From: Larus michahellis | Taxonomy: Eukaryota > Chordata > Aves > Charadriiformes > Laridae | NCBI RefSeq assembly: GCF_964199755.1 | Contig: NC_133930.1 | Location: 35,638,652 to 35,702,651, forward strand | Direction of reading: 5' to 3' | DNA length: 64,000 nucleotides | Shown: in pieces, positions 27,246 to 39,839 of the stretch | Layout: each line of letters begins with the position of its first letter | Numbering within the stretch: position 1 is the stretch's first letter | Made by a program: the position numbers and the translations under genes | Notes under the pieces: model-generated | Database searches by the model: none | What the model was told of the DNA's origin: nothing | What the model saw: the letters and a program-made list of their open reading frames with translations, nothing else

Positions 27246-30200
27246 TGCATGCTAACATTTAATAACACCTTGTTCCCATGGTGGTCACCATCAAATTTTA
27301 ATTATTTTTTTTTTTTATAGTGTCTTTTGCTTAATAAGCTTTACCATGATGTTTCCTCATCACTGCAGATCGAAGTTGAGCCTTGCTGTCCCACTGGTAC
27401 CAAGCACGCCAGCAAAGCTCACAAGAGTTTTAAGCTGGGGCTCTGCCACCCCTCTCCCCGTAGTGATGGGGTCCGGGCCAGGAGCAAGACCTCCCTTCAC
27501 CCTGCCTGGTCCAAAAGGGAAGGACAGGACAGCACCACATTTGCTGAGGAGCCCACCAAGCCCTGAGAGCCGCCGGGAGGCCGAAGCTCGAGGTGGCTGT
27601 CATGGCACAGATAGTCAAGGAGACCAGAGGCAGGTGTACTGCAAGGGGAGCCGAGGTGTCAGGCTCCTGCGTCCCTCCATGCTACACACCCTCTGCCCAG
27701 GTTTCTGCTGAGTCTGAGCCCAGGGAAAGAGGAACAGGGACAGAGCTGTGAGCAAGAGCAGCTGAGAGAGAGAGACATCTGGGCAGGAGGCAGGGCCAAG
27801 GGAGGGCTAAGCTGCTGTAGCAGAGCTGAGCTGAGAAAAGCAACCTCCTTTTAAAGAAGAGGAGACAACGGCTGCTGCAGTCATGGTTCAGCAGGGCCAG
27901 ACTCAGCAATGCCATGTATGGAGGATGTACCCATCACCTTCCCGTTGGTAAAAGAATAAGCTGTTTTCTCAAGTAGTTCAGGTAAAAGCTGCAAATAAAT
28001 TTCTTTTTCTCCACCACCTCATTGAAGCAAAAGACATTTTGCAAGCAGCCTGCTTTGGAAACCTGCTAGCGCTTGGACTGGAAGAACACAATTAAAAGAC
28101 GCAGTAAAAATTGACAAATCTCGGTATGGGAAGCTGAAAATACATTACAATCCCAATCAAGCTATAAATAAAAAAACTAAATTAAATAAATCTTGCACAA
28201 TTATGGATTAAAATATGTTTGGCTTTAATGATTTAGCATACAGGCCTTGACTCCTGAAATGGTTGCTCAGATCACGCGGCTTGCACAGGGATATAATAAT
28301 AAACAAGTTGCCTGCTGCTGCAATGCCATATAGGGATGACAAGGGAAGGGGGACCAGCATTTTGCTGGTTTTCTGGTTACGGGTTAGCCCTTCTTCATGG
28401 ACCTTACTCTCTGCGCAAAACTCTGACCGTATAGCTTCAGTAACAGAAAGCAGTGTCAATAATGGACTCAATAATGAGTGGAAAAGAAACCCAACCCAAT
28501 AACAACAAAACCTCTGCTGGGGGGGCATTAGCAGCAATTGCTGTCATCCGATGTTGGGAAACTGCCGGTCTGTCCTGATGGCAGCCTATCATCCACAGGC
28601 TGCAGCAGGATGCTGGGCTTGGAGAGCTGCAAAGGTAGCAAACCCCAAAAGGTCAGGCTTGGTGGACGGCAATGTGCTCCTTCACCACAGCCCCGCAGAG
28701 CAGGATTTTAGTGACCCGGGTCTGTCCGGGCAGCTGTAGGGTTTGGAGAGAGGTGGTGGCAGGAGAGGTGAGCACCCCTCTCTGCCCTGTCCCCCGACTT
28801 GCCCCAGCCCATGGCAGTGGCTCTGGGGGCTTAGTGCAGAGTGCTGCCCTCACCTTTTGGATGATAAGCAGGGATCAAAAGGTTTTCCACAGCTACTGCT
28901 TTAGCTGCTAGGCCAGTATAGCCTCAGTAGCTATCAATTCTTCCTTAAGAAAGGCAGGGGAATGGGAGCAGATCCAGACCACTTGAATGGCACCGGCACA
29001 GCTGGCCCAGATGCCCGCTGTGCCAAACTGATGGTGCCCAGAGCTCCCAGGGCTTTCCAGATCTGTAGCTAGCTGCCTAAGCCCTCGCTATGGCCAAGTA
29101 ATTAGCTGCGCTAAAACATCTCTCTGAAGGGGAGTGTTGAGCCTTAACACAGAAACAACAAAAAAAGCCCAGGAAAATCACTTTTCTTGCTACAGTAAGC
29201 TGGAGCATGGTTTCCATCAGGCAAGTAGCTCTGTGAGAACTAGTTCAAAATCTGTTTTCCCCAGGGTGGTGGGTCCTGTGTTGGGTAGCAACACCAAGGG
29301 AAGAGGTTTGTGCAGTTTTTCCCTGCTCTGCAGAGATTCTCAGCGTCAATACCTCACCTCCTTTTCCTGTCCCTTACTACTCACACCTACCATCTCGGTG
29401 TTTCTACCCCTTGGCTAAATTTGGTTGAAGTAGGTCCTTGCATTCATATTACTGGGGAGGGGACAGAGAAGCAGAAGTTGCACACAGGCAGATCTATATG
29501 CATGCAGTCAGAAGGCATAACACTCATTTCCTTAGGAAACTAGACTGGAAAGAAAACAGCAGTCTACTTTTTCAGGCCTTCCTGCTCTCTATTTCTCCTA
29601 CTTACTTTGAAAGTTATGGTAGCTTAAAATAATCTCTATGCTGCATCTAGGAATTTATGTGCTATGCTTTCTTTGAACACTTTTTTTAAAAGATCTCCTG
29701 ATTTAAAATATAGCATGTGAGTATGATTTTTTTTTCTCCTTCAACAACTGTTTTCTGGAAGATCTGAAGTTGATTATATTGGGATTGTGATTACTTAGTG
29801 GCTTGACTAAAGCTATTTCACAAGTCAGCTCTGATGTGTTTGAATTAAGATGAGAAGTTTTCTCATCTTATGTTTTACAGAAAAAGCCATTCCAAAAAGC
29901 AAGTGTTCGATGTGTCCAAAAATTCCTCCTTGAAAACTTGCCTTAACATGACATATGACTGTATTTTGCAAGCTGTTTAGTCACCCATTATTTTTGTTTT
30001 ATTAGACATAGTTGACCCTTTGATCTCGGTGAATTAACACTTTTACTGATCCAGGGGCTGTGAGTCTAACCCTCATGCTTGTTGACATTGTTTTCTTATG
30101 GCCTGGCATTTGTAATCATGCAGATTCTTGCTATAACCTATTAATTTCTAAAATGTTCACAGAATTGATTCCCTGACATACTCTTTGTGACTTAACACCT

Positions 30201-33078
30201 TTCTCTGACTTTTCTGTATGGCTTAACTCTTGGAGCTTGCAATAGAGTAAAACAAGTTTCACATGTATTTTGGCAATTTACCATCTTCTAGAAATGTCTA
30301 CTTTAGGGTCTCAGACATTGCAGAAAAAAAAAAAGAAAAAAGCCATTGCAAAGCTTTTTCTGGTCTGTGGCCAGCTTAAGGAAAACACAAAGTTTTCAGG
30401 ATAGAATTTAGTGGATTTGTAGAGAAACTTGAAACATGGTACACCTCTTGACCTGAATTCTTGTAAGCCAATATGCAGTGTATATATACCATAATGAAAT
30501 TCTCCAGTTGCAGTTTACATTTCATTCATGTAGCATTTATCACTGGAATCAGTGGACACTGACTGCTGTAGTATGTCAAGGGTTTGACCTTTGTTATTCT
30601 GACCTTAATTACAAGACCATGTCTAGGATATAGAGTCCAGTTTCCTACCAGCTCCCAGGCATGTCAAACTCTGATTAGAGCCTTCCTTCACCGGGCTGGG
30701 CTGAACACACCCGGGCCAAAATGAAGCTCAGTGAGTGTAAAGTTATGTGAACAGACGCCAGAGGCCATGGGAACAGGATGGAAAATTTTACACAGCAACT
30801 GTAATGTTTTACGTCTTGTAAAATAACCCAGGAGGTGGGAAATAATTTTTTAAAATCCAAATTTCAAAGTTTGTCTTTTCTCAAGTCATAGAAGATATTC
30901 CAGACAACGTGCATATTTGATACCACCCAGCCTCTTTCTAAACTCATTGAGAAAGGTACATTGTTATTATTCATCCCTAGCGAGAGGATGAAAATATCTA
31001 TTTGAAGTATATTTCAGTGCAAGACATCTCCTGTGAAGCACTTAGGACAGGACTTGTAGAAAAGTACAGTCTTTGTGTAAGTCCTTTGCTTTAGATATTT
31101 TAATTCTAAAATTTTACATAATTTTGATGCTGCAAAATTCTTTGTTTTGAAATGAATACACATACAAAAGAAAAAGGAAAATTGGAACGTTGGACAAAAA
31201 AACCGTGAAATTACGAGAGTGCTTTGAATTTTTAATATCACTTAAATTTGAAAGACTAAAGCTCTCTAAAAACTTGGAAGTGGCACAATAATTTCAAATC
31301 ATTTCATACTGCACATGCCCAAAGCTCTGATAACCTCCATACTCAATTGCTTGTAAGTTTTTTTCTTCACACATTCCAATAATGTGAAGCCACTCTCTGC
31401 AACATAGAGTGTGTGATTCATAATTATTGTAGGACTTCAGATTTCTCTGTGAGTCCTGGCATAGGGCAAAGAATTCAGACTCTGTTACAGAGGATCAAAA
31501 TAGATTAAACCAATTAAATCAAATGCTCTAACCAAGAAAACTTAAAGTGATCTTAAAATGTATATCAAAAAAGACACATACAAGAAGGAAGGACAGCTGC
31601 ATAAAAATATCATCTTGAAAAGAAAGAAAAAGCATTTCTTATAGCAAGGATACTTTTACTGGCCCAAGAAATGGCTGGTAAGAAGCAGGACCGTCAGATA
31701 TGGTAAAAGAATAGATATATCTTTAAGACATGAGAAAATGAGTTGGCAAGATGAACGCGTTTACTGTGTACTGTAGTACAGATGGGAATACCAAAGGAAC
31801 TTATCCTCGAGCAGTATGCTTACTTAGTTAAACACCACTGGGTATAGATGAAATAAGGAAGTCCAGTCTCTGATTTTGCAGATAACAGTATTTTAAATCT
31901 CCTCATAAACTGATTCGGCCTCTATCATCTAGCTAGTTCTCATTTTGGCCTCTTCAGCTGATATTGGATGGCTGATCCAGAATCTCTCTGCTCCAGCACT
32001 GAAACTCATTTCTCCTTTGCAGCATATAATTATATATAGCTATTTGTTTTTGTTAGCATACATAGCTCTTCTTCCCTCATGTTTACACCCTACTCTGTTG
32101 TCATATATTTGTGCAGCACAATCATGCCACACTTTCAGCTCTCATTTACTTGGCTATGGAAACCAAGCTCTCTTAAGCTACCATCATAAAAGTGCCTGTC
32201 TCCTTCTCTGCAAGCACTGGCAGCCTTTCTTTAAATTTGTCTTTCTTGTCCATGGGCAACTGAACCATATGCAGTGCTCTAAATGAAGGCTGGATTTGGT
32301 TGGGGGAAGTAGAGCTCGTGCTGTCCAGACCCTCATGGAAATGACTCATCTGATAAATCCTGGAATTGTGTTTGATCTTGAAAGTCTCTGCATTTCATCA
32401 GAAAGTATATTCATGTTGTTGCTTGGTCTCACGTTATTTACCCAGTGAAAGAAGATTTTGCTATTTGCTTTAATTTTGCAAAGTCTGAGTCACTTGACCT
32501 CTGGCAAGTCTGACATTGTTTCTAAGACTTCTAAAACATGCATTTTGGGATGGCCAATTTTGTTCTTCTATGTAAATTCCTATTAGGTTTTTTTTCTTAC
32601 TACTAACATCCCTTTTGACACCACCTTTCATACTGGTGGGTGACATTTTCCCTAGGTACTGCTACAGTGTTTAGCAATGGAGGCAAAAATGGGGATCTGG
32701 ATTCCACATCCACAGCACACTGCTCTGGAGAACTTGCCACAAGCAAGCAATCCCAAGCCGCCAGGAAACTCCAAAAGGGACATTCAGTGACTGCCATGTA
32801 CCAAAATGCTCAGAAAGCGTCAAGCTTCTCGGCAAGCCAGCATTTGGGACTAGTACTCCACTAGGATGCATTACCAGTTCAATGGCATTATCTCCACGGG
32901 ATATTTTGCTAAACTCTGTGTTGGTCATTCTGGGAAACACTTCACCTTAGAAGTTTCCATAGGATCATCAGCGTATTGCCGGGAGAATTGAAATCTAGTC
33001 GAAACACTGGAGCAACAGAGAGGCTATAACAGGATAATTTTTTTTTGGCTACTGGCTGGAAGTTGCCAGCTAAAAGCA

Positions 33079-33136
33079 GGGCACTGGGATACCATGGAGA
33101 CTGTGCTGGGCACTGGTATCCTATGGAGACCACAGC
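33079..33136. repeat. Two-copy 29-base tandem duplication
   Basis: GGGCACTGGGATACCATGGAGACTGTGC is followed directly by GGGCACTGGTATCCTATGGAGACCACAGC-like sequence. Each copy carries an RFX X-box half-site-like word (CCATGGAGAC or CTATGGAGAC). Confidence 0.7.
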
Positions 33137-34169
33137 ATACATGCCGCACATGGCTACCTTGGCTCTGCCACGACAGACATGACTGTAAGCAGCAATGCTT
33201 ATTTGGTCTGACTGTCATTTTGTGTTCTTCTTTACAGAGAGGTTTCAGCTAAAGGTCACGGGAGAGCCACTGTATATTTTTTCTTCAAACAAAATCAATT
33301 GAAAGACCTAGAACACAATAAGTTATGTTGCAGGGCTGCACTTGCATGTATTCCCATTGGAGACCTATCAATGTGAACTAGCACTGTTGGGAAATCTCTC
33401 CAGCTACCCCAGTTAATCAATATCTGTTCATTATACTGTCTCTGATGAATACGGGTAAGGATTGGGTAAGCATGAGTCAGGTGACTTAAAAATAACTGCA
33501 CCTCACATAAGATCAATAGAGGGTGGGGTTTTTTTTCCAGTATTACTTCAGGCAAACTAATGTACTTTTTATCCCCCTCTCTTCTTACCACCCCTTGCTC
33601 ATTGTTGGTATATCAACATCACTATAGGAGAGGCTTTATTAAATTAGTAGCACTTAATCTACTGTCATACTGTCAACTTGCAGAGAGTGAACAAGCAGAC
33701 AGCAAGTTTTCAAGTGGCCCAGTGTGCTTCGACTGGCTCTCACCCAGACAGTTAGCTCAGAGCTGTGCCAAAAGCAGTCTTTCTGGGTGCCTGCTAATAT
33801 CTCTGCCCTGAGTATGAAAACCCTATGCTAGAAAAAAATTGTTTTAGGGGAATTCATGCCAATTATAGATGTGTTATGACAGATGAAAAGATTATAATTA
33901 TGCTTGGCTTCCATGCAGAACTACATTAACATATCTATGACATTTAATAACATGGGAGGATAACCACATGCCTCAACAGAGGTTGACTTTCCCCAAAGTT
34001 GCTTAACGTTTTTTTTCTTCCCTTCCTCCCTCTTTTTCCTGCCCATCAAAATTAAGATCTGCATGTGCTTGCAGAATTTTGGGGGAAACAATGAAAAGTA
34101 AGAAAAAAGAAAGTCAAGAAAAAAAAGACAAAAAAGAAAGGAAAAGAGAGAAAGAATATGGAAGGTGAG

Positions 34170-34340
34170 AAAGAGAGAAGGAAGGGGAAGAGGAAGGGGA
34201 AGAGGAAGGGGCAGGGGAGGGCAAGGGAGGGAAGGGAAGGGAAGGGGAGGGAAGGGAAGGGAAGGGAAGGGAAGGGAAGGGAAGGGAAGGGAAGGGAAGG
34301 GAAGGGAAGGGAAGGGAAGGGAAGGGAAGGGAAGGGAAGG
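34170..34340. repeat. (AAGGG)n pentanucleotide repeat with irregular purine leader
   Basis: From about 34249 to 34340 the + strand is roughly 18 uninterrupted AAGGG units. The preceding 80 bases are GGAAGGGGAAGAGG variants, and an A-rich purine stretch extends back to about 34080. Open frames on both strands here encode only GREGK or LPFPS repeats and are not genes. Confidence 0.97.
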
Positions 34341-36059
34341 CGTAGCAAGTAAATTAATGACATGAAGTTAACAACTGTGAGTCAGTAACAGATTAAAGGC
34401 ATTCAACTCCTTATTTGGTTGTTTATGTCAGATTGATGAAAAACAGGCAAACTGAATAAACAGTCTCTCAAGCCAGCATTTAGCTAGTAGACCTGTGGCA
34501 GACATCTTGTATCTATATGGCTCATGGCTCTCAGCACATAGATTAAATTAAATCTGGGAAGATGCTGGACTGCAAAGTGAAGTCCTGTTTTCAGAGCTAA
34601 ATGTTTTGCAGAAAACTGGCCATTGGTCATGCTTGGAGGGCTGCAAAAGGATAGACCTGGTGACAGCTTAGGAAAGTGCTAAATCCATCAGAGAGTACAT
34701 ACTACCTGCCAACCACCCAACCACTTTCCTCAGACTTGCAGTTCACAGTGCTTAGCAAATGCTAGTTAATTGGCCTTCACGTTCCTTTCTTTCCCCACCC
34801 TCATATTCAGCTGGTGAGTCCAGTTGCCTCCACTTTGCTGATAAGGAAATGTGAGGCAACCAAAAAGGCTTCTTGACTCTTGCCAAACAACAAGCAGGCT
34901 GTTTCCCGTCCAGCTAACCTGTTAGAGAAGGGCTCATTTGCAAGCAGATATCCATTCCATTGAGCTAAACAGGACTGTACATGTGCTTAAAGCTCAGCAT
35001 ATGCCCACATGTTTTGAGGCATCACAGCCCCAGTGCTCAGCACCTTGCAACACTTAACAAGTCGAGTTGTCTTTTGTTCTTCTTTTGTAGAATGAATTAA
35101 TATGAATCATATTCCAACGCATTGACTCAGATACGCTTTTTGTATGTGGCCTTTTTGTCCCCATGCGCACAGTGCCATGCAAAAAAATATGCTATTATGA
35201 GACAACTCTTCATCTGTTTGTTTCTTTATTGATAAGAAGTGCAGTATATAAAAAATGACTAGCACCATAAGAGCTCAGGCTGAACCAAAACCATTTACCC
35301 CAGAAGATTCTTGCTCACATTGTGCCAGCTGCTACAGGTGTCCCTTAGAAGCAAAACCAAGATTTCTTAACAAAACAAAGTATTCTGCCCTGTAAATGGG
35401 ACTTCAAAACATCTCCCCACACCACATCCTCTTGTCAGTATCGAGCACAAAGGCAATCACAAGAAGTCAAAGGTGAATCCTCTAGTGATAAATGCTTGCG
35501 CACCAGTTCTAGATTACCAGGCAAAGGGCCGTGGGGAGACATGTTTGGCCAATGTGCTCACCATTTCAAAGCATGAGAAAGTTCTTACTCAAACAGTGCG
35601 ATTAATAAGCTGTATGCTTCTGCTTTTAAAAGCAAAAGGGGGACTGACCTGTGCTAGGACACTAAGTTAGAGTATGGTGTAACCTTTCACTTCGATTTCA
35701 TCATCTGTCAGACATACCTAAGTGACAGCAATGTCCATCTGAAGAGGTTTTGGCAGACACTTAAGTGACTAACTTAGTGACACTATAGGACTCTGGACAC
35801 CAAACTAATGATGACATTTCCGAGGAAATGTGTACAAGCCAAGGGAAAAAAATTATACTTCCACCCCAAAACTTTTACATATCCAATTTCTGGCAAATAT
35901 GCAAATCTTTAAAGGTAGTATACAAGTCTCAAACTACAAGAGGTCTTGTGCAAGCTTTGCAGGTGAACATCCTTCCATGACCACATGCCTTTCATGGAAA
36001 GGTGTATTGTTTGAGTGAGTGAAAAATCAAGAAGTGAAAGACAAAGAGACCGAAAGGTC
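34341..36059. other. Region just past the inferred BNC2 3' end; no gene seen
   Basis: Unique AT-rich sequence. A weak inverted MIR-like core lies near 34800-34925 (TTGCTGATAAGGAAATGTGAGGCAAC, with a TTGCCAAACAACAAGCAGG-like continuation). AATAAA on the minus strand at 35225-35230 is the next possible polyadenylation signal if the transcript runs further. Confidence 0.6.
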
Positions 36060-36074
36060 AGTGACTGATAAATC

Positions 36075-36080
36075 TTTAAT
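36075..36080 (-). terminator. BNC2: Candidate most distal polyadenylation signal (ATTAAA, sense)
   Basis: On the minus strand the sequence TTTTTATATTAAAG is followed by AGATTTATCAGTCACTGACC and a T/C-rich segment. ATTAAA is the commonest variant hexamer. Below this point the sequence loses the U-rich, UTR-like texture, which is why I place the UTR end near 36060. Confidence 0.35.
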
Positions 36081-36494
36081 ATAAAAATTGTACAAGAATT
36101 TTGATACAAATTACAAGAGGTATTTGGACAAAGTATGAGTAAAACTCCATTTATATCCCCAAAACCTTATGCATTTTATGCAAAAGACATACTGTAGGAC
36201 AGTTACAGTACAGAAAATACAAGAAAAGAAATGTCAAATTAAAAACAGGACTTTTAATTCCCTCAGACTACTAATGGAAAAAACTTGTTTAGAGTACATA
36301 CAGTATTTATGAAGCTACCAATGTCACGATTATTAGATCAACATGATGCAGTTTTTCATATCCCCTTGTACAGCTATATTCCATAGTGCATGCTTTGGTT
36401 CTGCAGGTGGGACAGCAGAGCATTCACGTTTTGCTCACATTGAGAACAAACAGTGAGAATAAAAAGCCTCATCTATTCCAAATGGAGAAGGACC

Positions 36495-36890
36495 TTTGTA
36501 AAAACGTCCGTCAGGCCCCGACTCCTCACTTTCCCGTGCCTGGGAGGGGCACCCCAGGAACATGTCTTGACACAGTCCACCGGAACAAGCCTAGCTTTGT
36601 GAGCCAGCAGTGAGCCGGCCCTCCTCTGTCGCTGAGTGGCACGGGGGGGTTGCCGGGCCACGAGAGCCCTCCCGTGCCCACCGAGAAAGGGGTTTCCAGG
36701 CTTTTTGCCTCTCTGGCTGAACCTGCTGCCAGGCCCTTACAGACACCCAAATACATGAAGGTTCAAATCCAGTTTATCTCAGCATACATCTCCGCGTGAA
36801 CCCCCAGTCAGGTTCCCATCTTTCCAGTTTGGGAGATCCGAAGCACAGCAGACGGCTACATAGGAAATTGACATGTTGCTCGGCCCGTGT
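36495..36890. other. CpG-enriched GC-rich patch near the distal 3' UTR
   Basis: A local rise in GC with CpGs in AAACGTCCGTC, CCCGACTCC, TTCCCGTGCC, GCCGGGCCACG and CTCCGCGTG, flanked on both sides by AT-rich sequence. No coding frame I recognise. It may be a short unmethylated patch or a GC-biased relic. Confidence 0.35.
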
Positions 36891-37645
36891 GACCTTCTCA
36901 GTCAAAGCTGCTAAAACAACAACTGTGCCAGTGAGCAAGAGCCTTCAGTAAAACAAAGAAACTCCATACCCCCTTGGCCACAGGTGTAAGCCCCCTACAG
37001 TGAGATATTCGTAGGTACAAACAGGTTGTGGTGACCTGCTTGTGGTAAGTAGAAGTGTGTGTAGCTCCATCTGGGGTAAATTTCGAATGTGTTCAGGGTT
37101 CCGATCAGCTTATTTGCACACCTGTCGCACACACATTACACTTGAACACAGAGCACATTTTTTATAGACTGGAGGAGAGGCAGGAGGCATGAACTGAGAA
37201 CACAAATGCTGCCCATTAAGAAAGAGCCACGCCATGGGAAAGGAGCCCCATATGACATCGGAACCAAAGTTTGCACAAGAAAAAGCAGCATGCTGAATTT
37301 CATATTTATAAATAGCTAAATGAGACACACACACACAACAGCGGCCATTTTATTCATCTTGTCACTTTACAAACGGTGACCATTTTCACGGATGGAATGC
37401 ATAAAAGTTTCCAAAATGGAGAACATCAGGAGGATGTGTTACTTTTCTGAGAGAATTTTAATGACATACTCTCTTGGAATGAGAGGAGAAGGAGTGCAGA
37501 CAGGTGAAGGAAATGGAAAAATTAAGACGACTGAAGATTGTACAAGGGTTTGTTAAAAAAATTTATAAAAAAAACCCAGATGTAAAAGTATGGTTGAAAA
37601 ATAATGAAGAAATCAGCCTTAGTTTATACATTTTAAGTGACCCTA

Positions 37646-37651
37646 TTTATT
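37646..37651 (-). terminator. BNC2: Candidate distal polyadenylation signal (AATAAA, sense)
   Basis: AATAAA on the BNC2 strand is followed by an AT-rich stretch. A second hexamer lies at 37348-37353. Either could end the mRNA about 9 kb past the stop. No clear GT-rich downstream element lies next to it, so this is only a candidate. Confidence 0.3.
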
Positions 37652-37679
37652 CTGTAGGTCATCGGGTAGACTGAGAAGG

Positions 37680-37945
37680 ACATCCTTAGAATCACAATTC
37701 GTGTGGCTACCGTACCATTTCACAGCGGGGGAGGGGGGGAGGGGTGAGGCATTCTGCCTCATCAACGCAGAATTTCAGGGGGGGTGATGGGGATGGGGAC
37801 AGGGATGCAGACACGGACTGGGCGTCAAAGTCTTGAGCTGGATGCGGTGATTGCGCAATGCTCCCCCACGCAGGCAGAGAGACGCGTGTGCAAGAGTGCC
37901 ACTGGTCCCCCAGAGCCGCTGCTCACAGCCGCTTGCATTTCGTAA
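37680..37945. promoter_or_regulatory. CpG-rich, G-rich patch with a perfect C/EBP palindrome
   Basis: CpG is rare in most of the window, but this segment carries more than a dozen, including GACGCGTG, GATGCGGTG and GAGCCGCTG. It also has G runs at 37726-37746 and 37778-37801. ATTGCGCAAT at 37850-37859 is the exact palindromic C/EBP consensus. It could be a small enhancer or an alternative promoter. It lies inside the putative 3' UTR, so it would act in DNA regardless of the mRNA. Confidence 0.35.
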
Positions 37946-38261
37946 CAGAAGTGGACAGGTTGTGATTAACTATTGATGAGTTTGCCATCCTAACTGTGCA
38001 TTATCCTCTGATCATTCTCAACCTTTTGTTTGACAACGGATGCCTTATAAAATCTTTATGCATCACTTAGCTAGTCTCGCTCTCTCTTTCTTCTCTAGAA
38101 ATATAATTGCCCTGGATGCTTTTCTCCATTTTCCTAAAATATTTTCTCCAAAGGTTTGAAGGGAGCAGTGTAAGAAATCTGTAGAACGTCTGAATAAACC
38201 TCTTTACTCATTAGACATTTGCTCACTCATGCTTCTTGTGCTCCTAAGCGCGTAAGAGGAA

Positions 38262-38296
38262 ATATATATACACATATATATATATATATATATATA
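38262..38296. repeat. (TA)n microsatellite
   Basis: Alternating TA interrupted by one CACA, about 35 bases, in the distal part of the putative BNC2 3' UTR. Confidence 0.9.
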
Positions 38297-38399
38297 GGGA
38301 AGTGTGACGAAAATTATAGTTTTGCCCAATTGTAACCTTTATTTTAAGGCTCTTTGTTCTAACACTGTGTCTGTTTCTCCCTGTCTGTCTGTTCTGTCT

Positions 38400-38439
38400 C
38401 ACACACACACACATACACACACACACACAAAAAAAAAAA
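38400..38439. repeat. (CA)n followed by an A run
   Basis: About 14 CA units with one T substitution, then eleven A residues. It lies 105 bases from a TA microsatellite, a compact pair of likely polymorphic sites. Confidence 0.9.
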
Positions 38440-39809
38440 GGACCCAAATGGCTTCTTTGATCAGAAAGTCCTCGGTTTCCACAAACAGCCTCCAAAATGG
38501 TACAGAAAGAAAGGCTGTTAGTCTTGCCCAAGCTCATCATCGCAGGTCAGCTACTTGGACTGCCCCCACGTCTGTCAGTGCCATGTGCACATGGAGTTGA
38601 CAGAGGAGCAAAACCTGGGCTCAGCCTTTACGCTGCTGACACAAACAGGCCTCAGGAAATTGTCTGCTGGTTTCACCCTTACAGCTTCTGATGCACTCGG
38701 AAGGAAAAGGAGGGAAAAGATCAGTGACCTTTGACTGGTAAAAGGCTTCAGCATATTTACAGTGGGTACCATCACCTCTGTTGCAGCAAACATCAAATTA
38801 CTGTGTAGTGCTGGAGACAGCATTAGCATCCGGAACCAGCAAGGAGGAGCTGCAGCCCACTAATGCCATCAATCAACCCAAGGATATGAAAACCAATGAA
38901 CCCCAAAGTGGCTGTGTTTAGGTCTCCCAGTCTTGGGCTTTGCCTGAAACCCGTCTTTGTCTTTTTCGGTGCTGCATTGGCCGTCAGCACTGTTCAGCCC
39001 ACAGTGCCCAGCACTCAGGCACACACGGGGTCTGGTGTTACGATCTGAGCACAGGAACGCTGCTGACCCTGCAAGGAAAGCACGCTTCAGCTGCTCCTCT
39101 GCCTACTTGAATTTTCAACTGCTACTCAGCAGTCAGTCAGCGTACAATAAAAAGGAAGGGGAGTGGCTGAAGCCAGGTACGTTAGCCTTCATGCACTCAG
39201 GATTTCTTAAAACGTAGCATATGCTCCCCAGCTACTTCGCTGTCAAACTCTGTCTTTACTGACGGCCTTATCTGAGAAGTGCTTCTGGAGCCTGTACTTT
39301 TGGCAGTGTTCTTGTAAATGAAGGGATAAATCAGAAAAAATTCCTCCTGGTATGAGGGCAGCAGATTGTGTCTCAGATATATTTCCCTAATACTTTACGG
39401 AGGTTCACACTGACCTCAGCAGGAGATGTTCCTATCACGGCAGAAAAGATATCTGGAATTGGCATTCCCCATAGGAACCTGAGAGGATGGCATTGCTCTG
39501 AAATTTGCCAAGGGATGGGCTAAACCAGAAAAAGAAGATTGCATAACCTGTTTGCCACCATACCTATGCAGCAAATTCACACGACTATTTCCAGCAGGCA
39601 CAGTATGGCTTATGCCAATACAAAGCAATTAGTTGCTACATAAGCAGACAAAAGTGCCGTCACAGACAGTATTTCTCAGCTGACCTTTTGTTAAGAAGCC
39701 ATCTTGTTACTGTCTGCCTGATAGCTCGATAGAGCAGCCAGTGGCAGCCTTGGGCTTCCCAAAGACAAATCGAAGCACTCCAGATGGGACTTCCCTTCAC
39801 TCACTGCAG

Positions 39810-39839
39810 ATGTGTGTGTGCATGCGTGTGTGTGTGTGT
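39810..39839. repeat. (TG)n microsatellite
   Basis: TG units broken by CATGCG in the middle, about 30 bases. Confidence 0.85.

Larger units (their letters stand above)
22596..34080. other. Non-genic region downstream of BNC2
   Basis: No frame here resembles a known protein. GC-rich stretches occur at 27.4-27.8 and 28.5-29.1 kb, T/GTT-rich simple sequence near 26.5-26.65 kb and an enhancer-like block at 23.09-23.42 kb. The rest is ordinary unique DNA. Confidence 0.6.

Noticed and set aside
27346..27711. 121-codon GC-rich plus frame
   Set aside because: GC-rich chance frame with Pro/Gly/Arg bias and no domain or splice evidence.
34052..34365. GREGK and LPFPS repeat frames on both strands
   Set aside because: Direct translation of the AAGGG array.
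36750..36790. GGTTCAAATCC box-B-like word suggesting a tRNA
   Set aside because: No box A at the right distance and no cloverleaf can be drawn.
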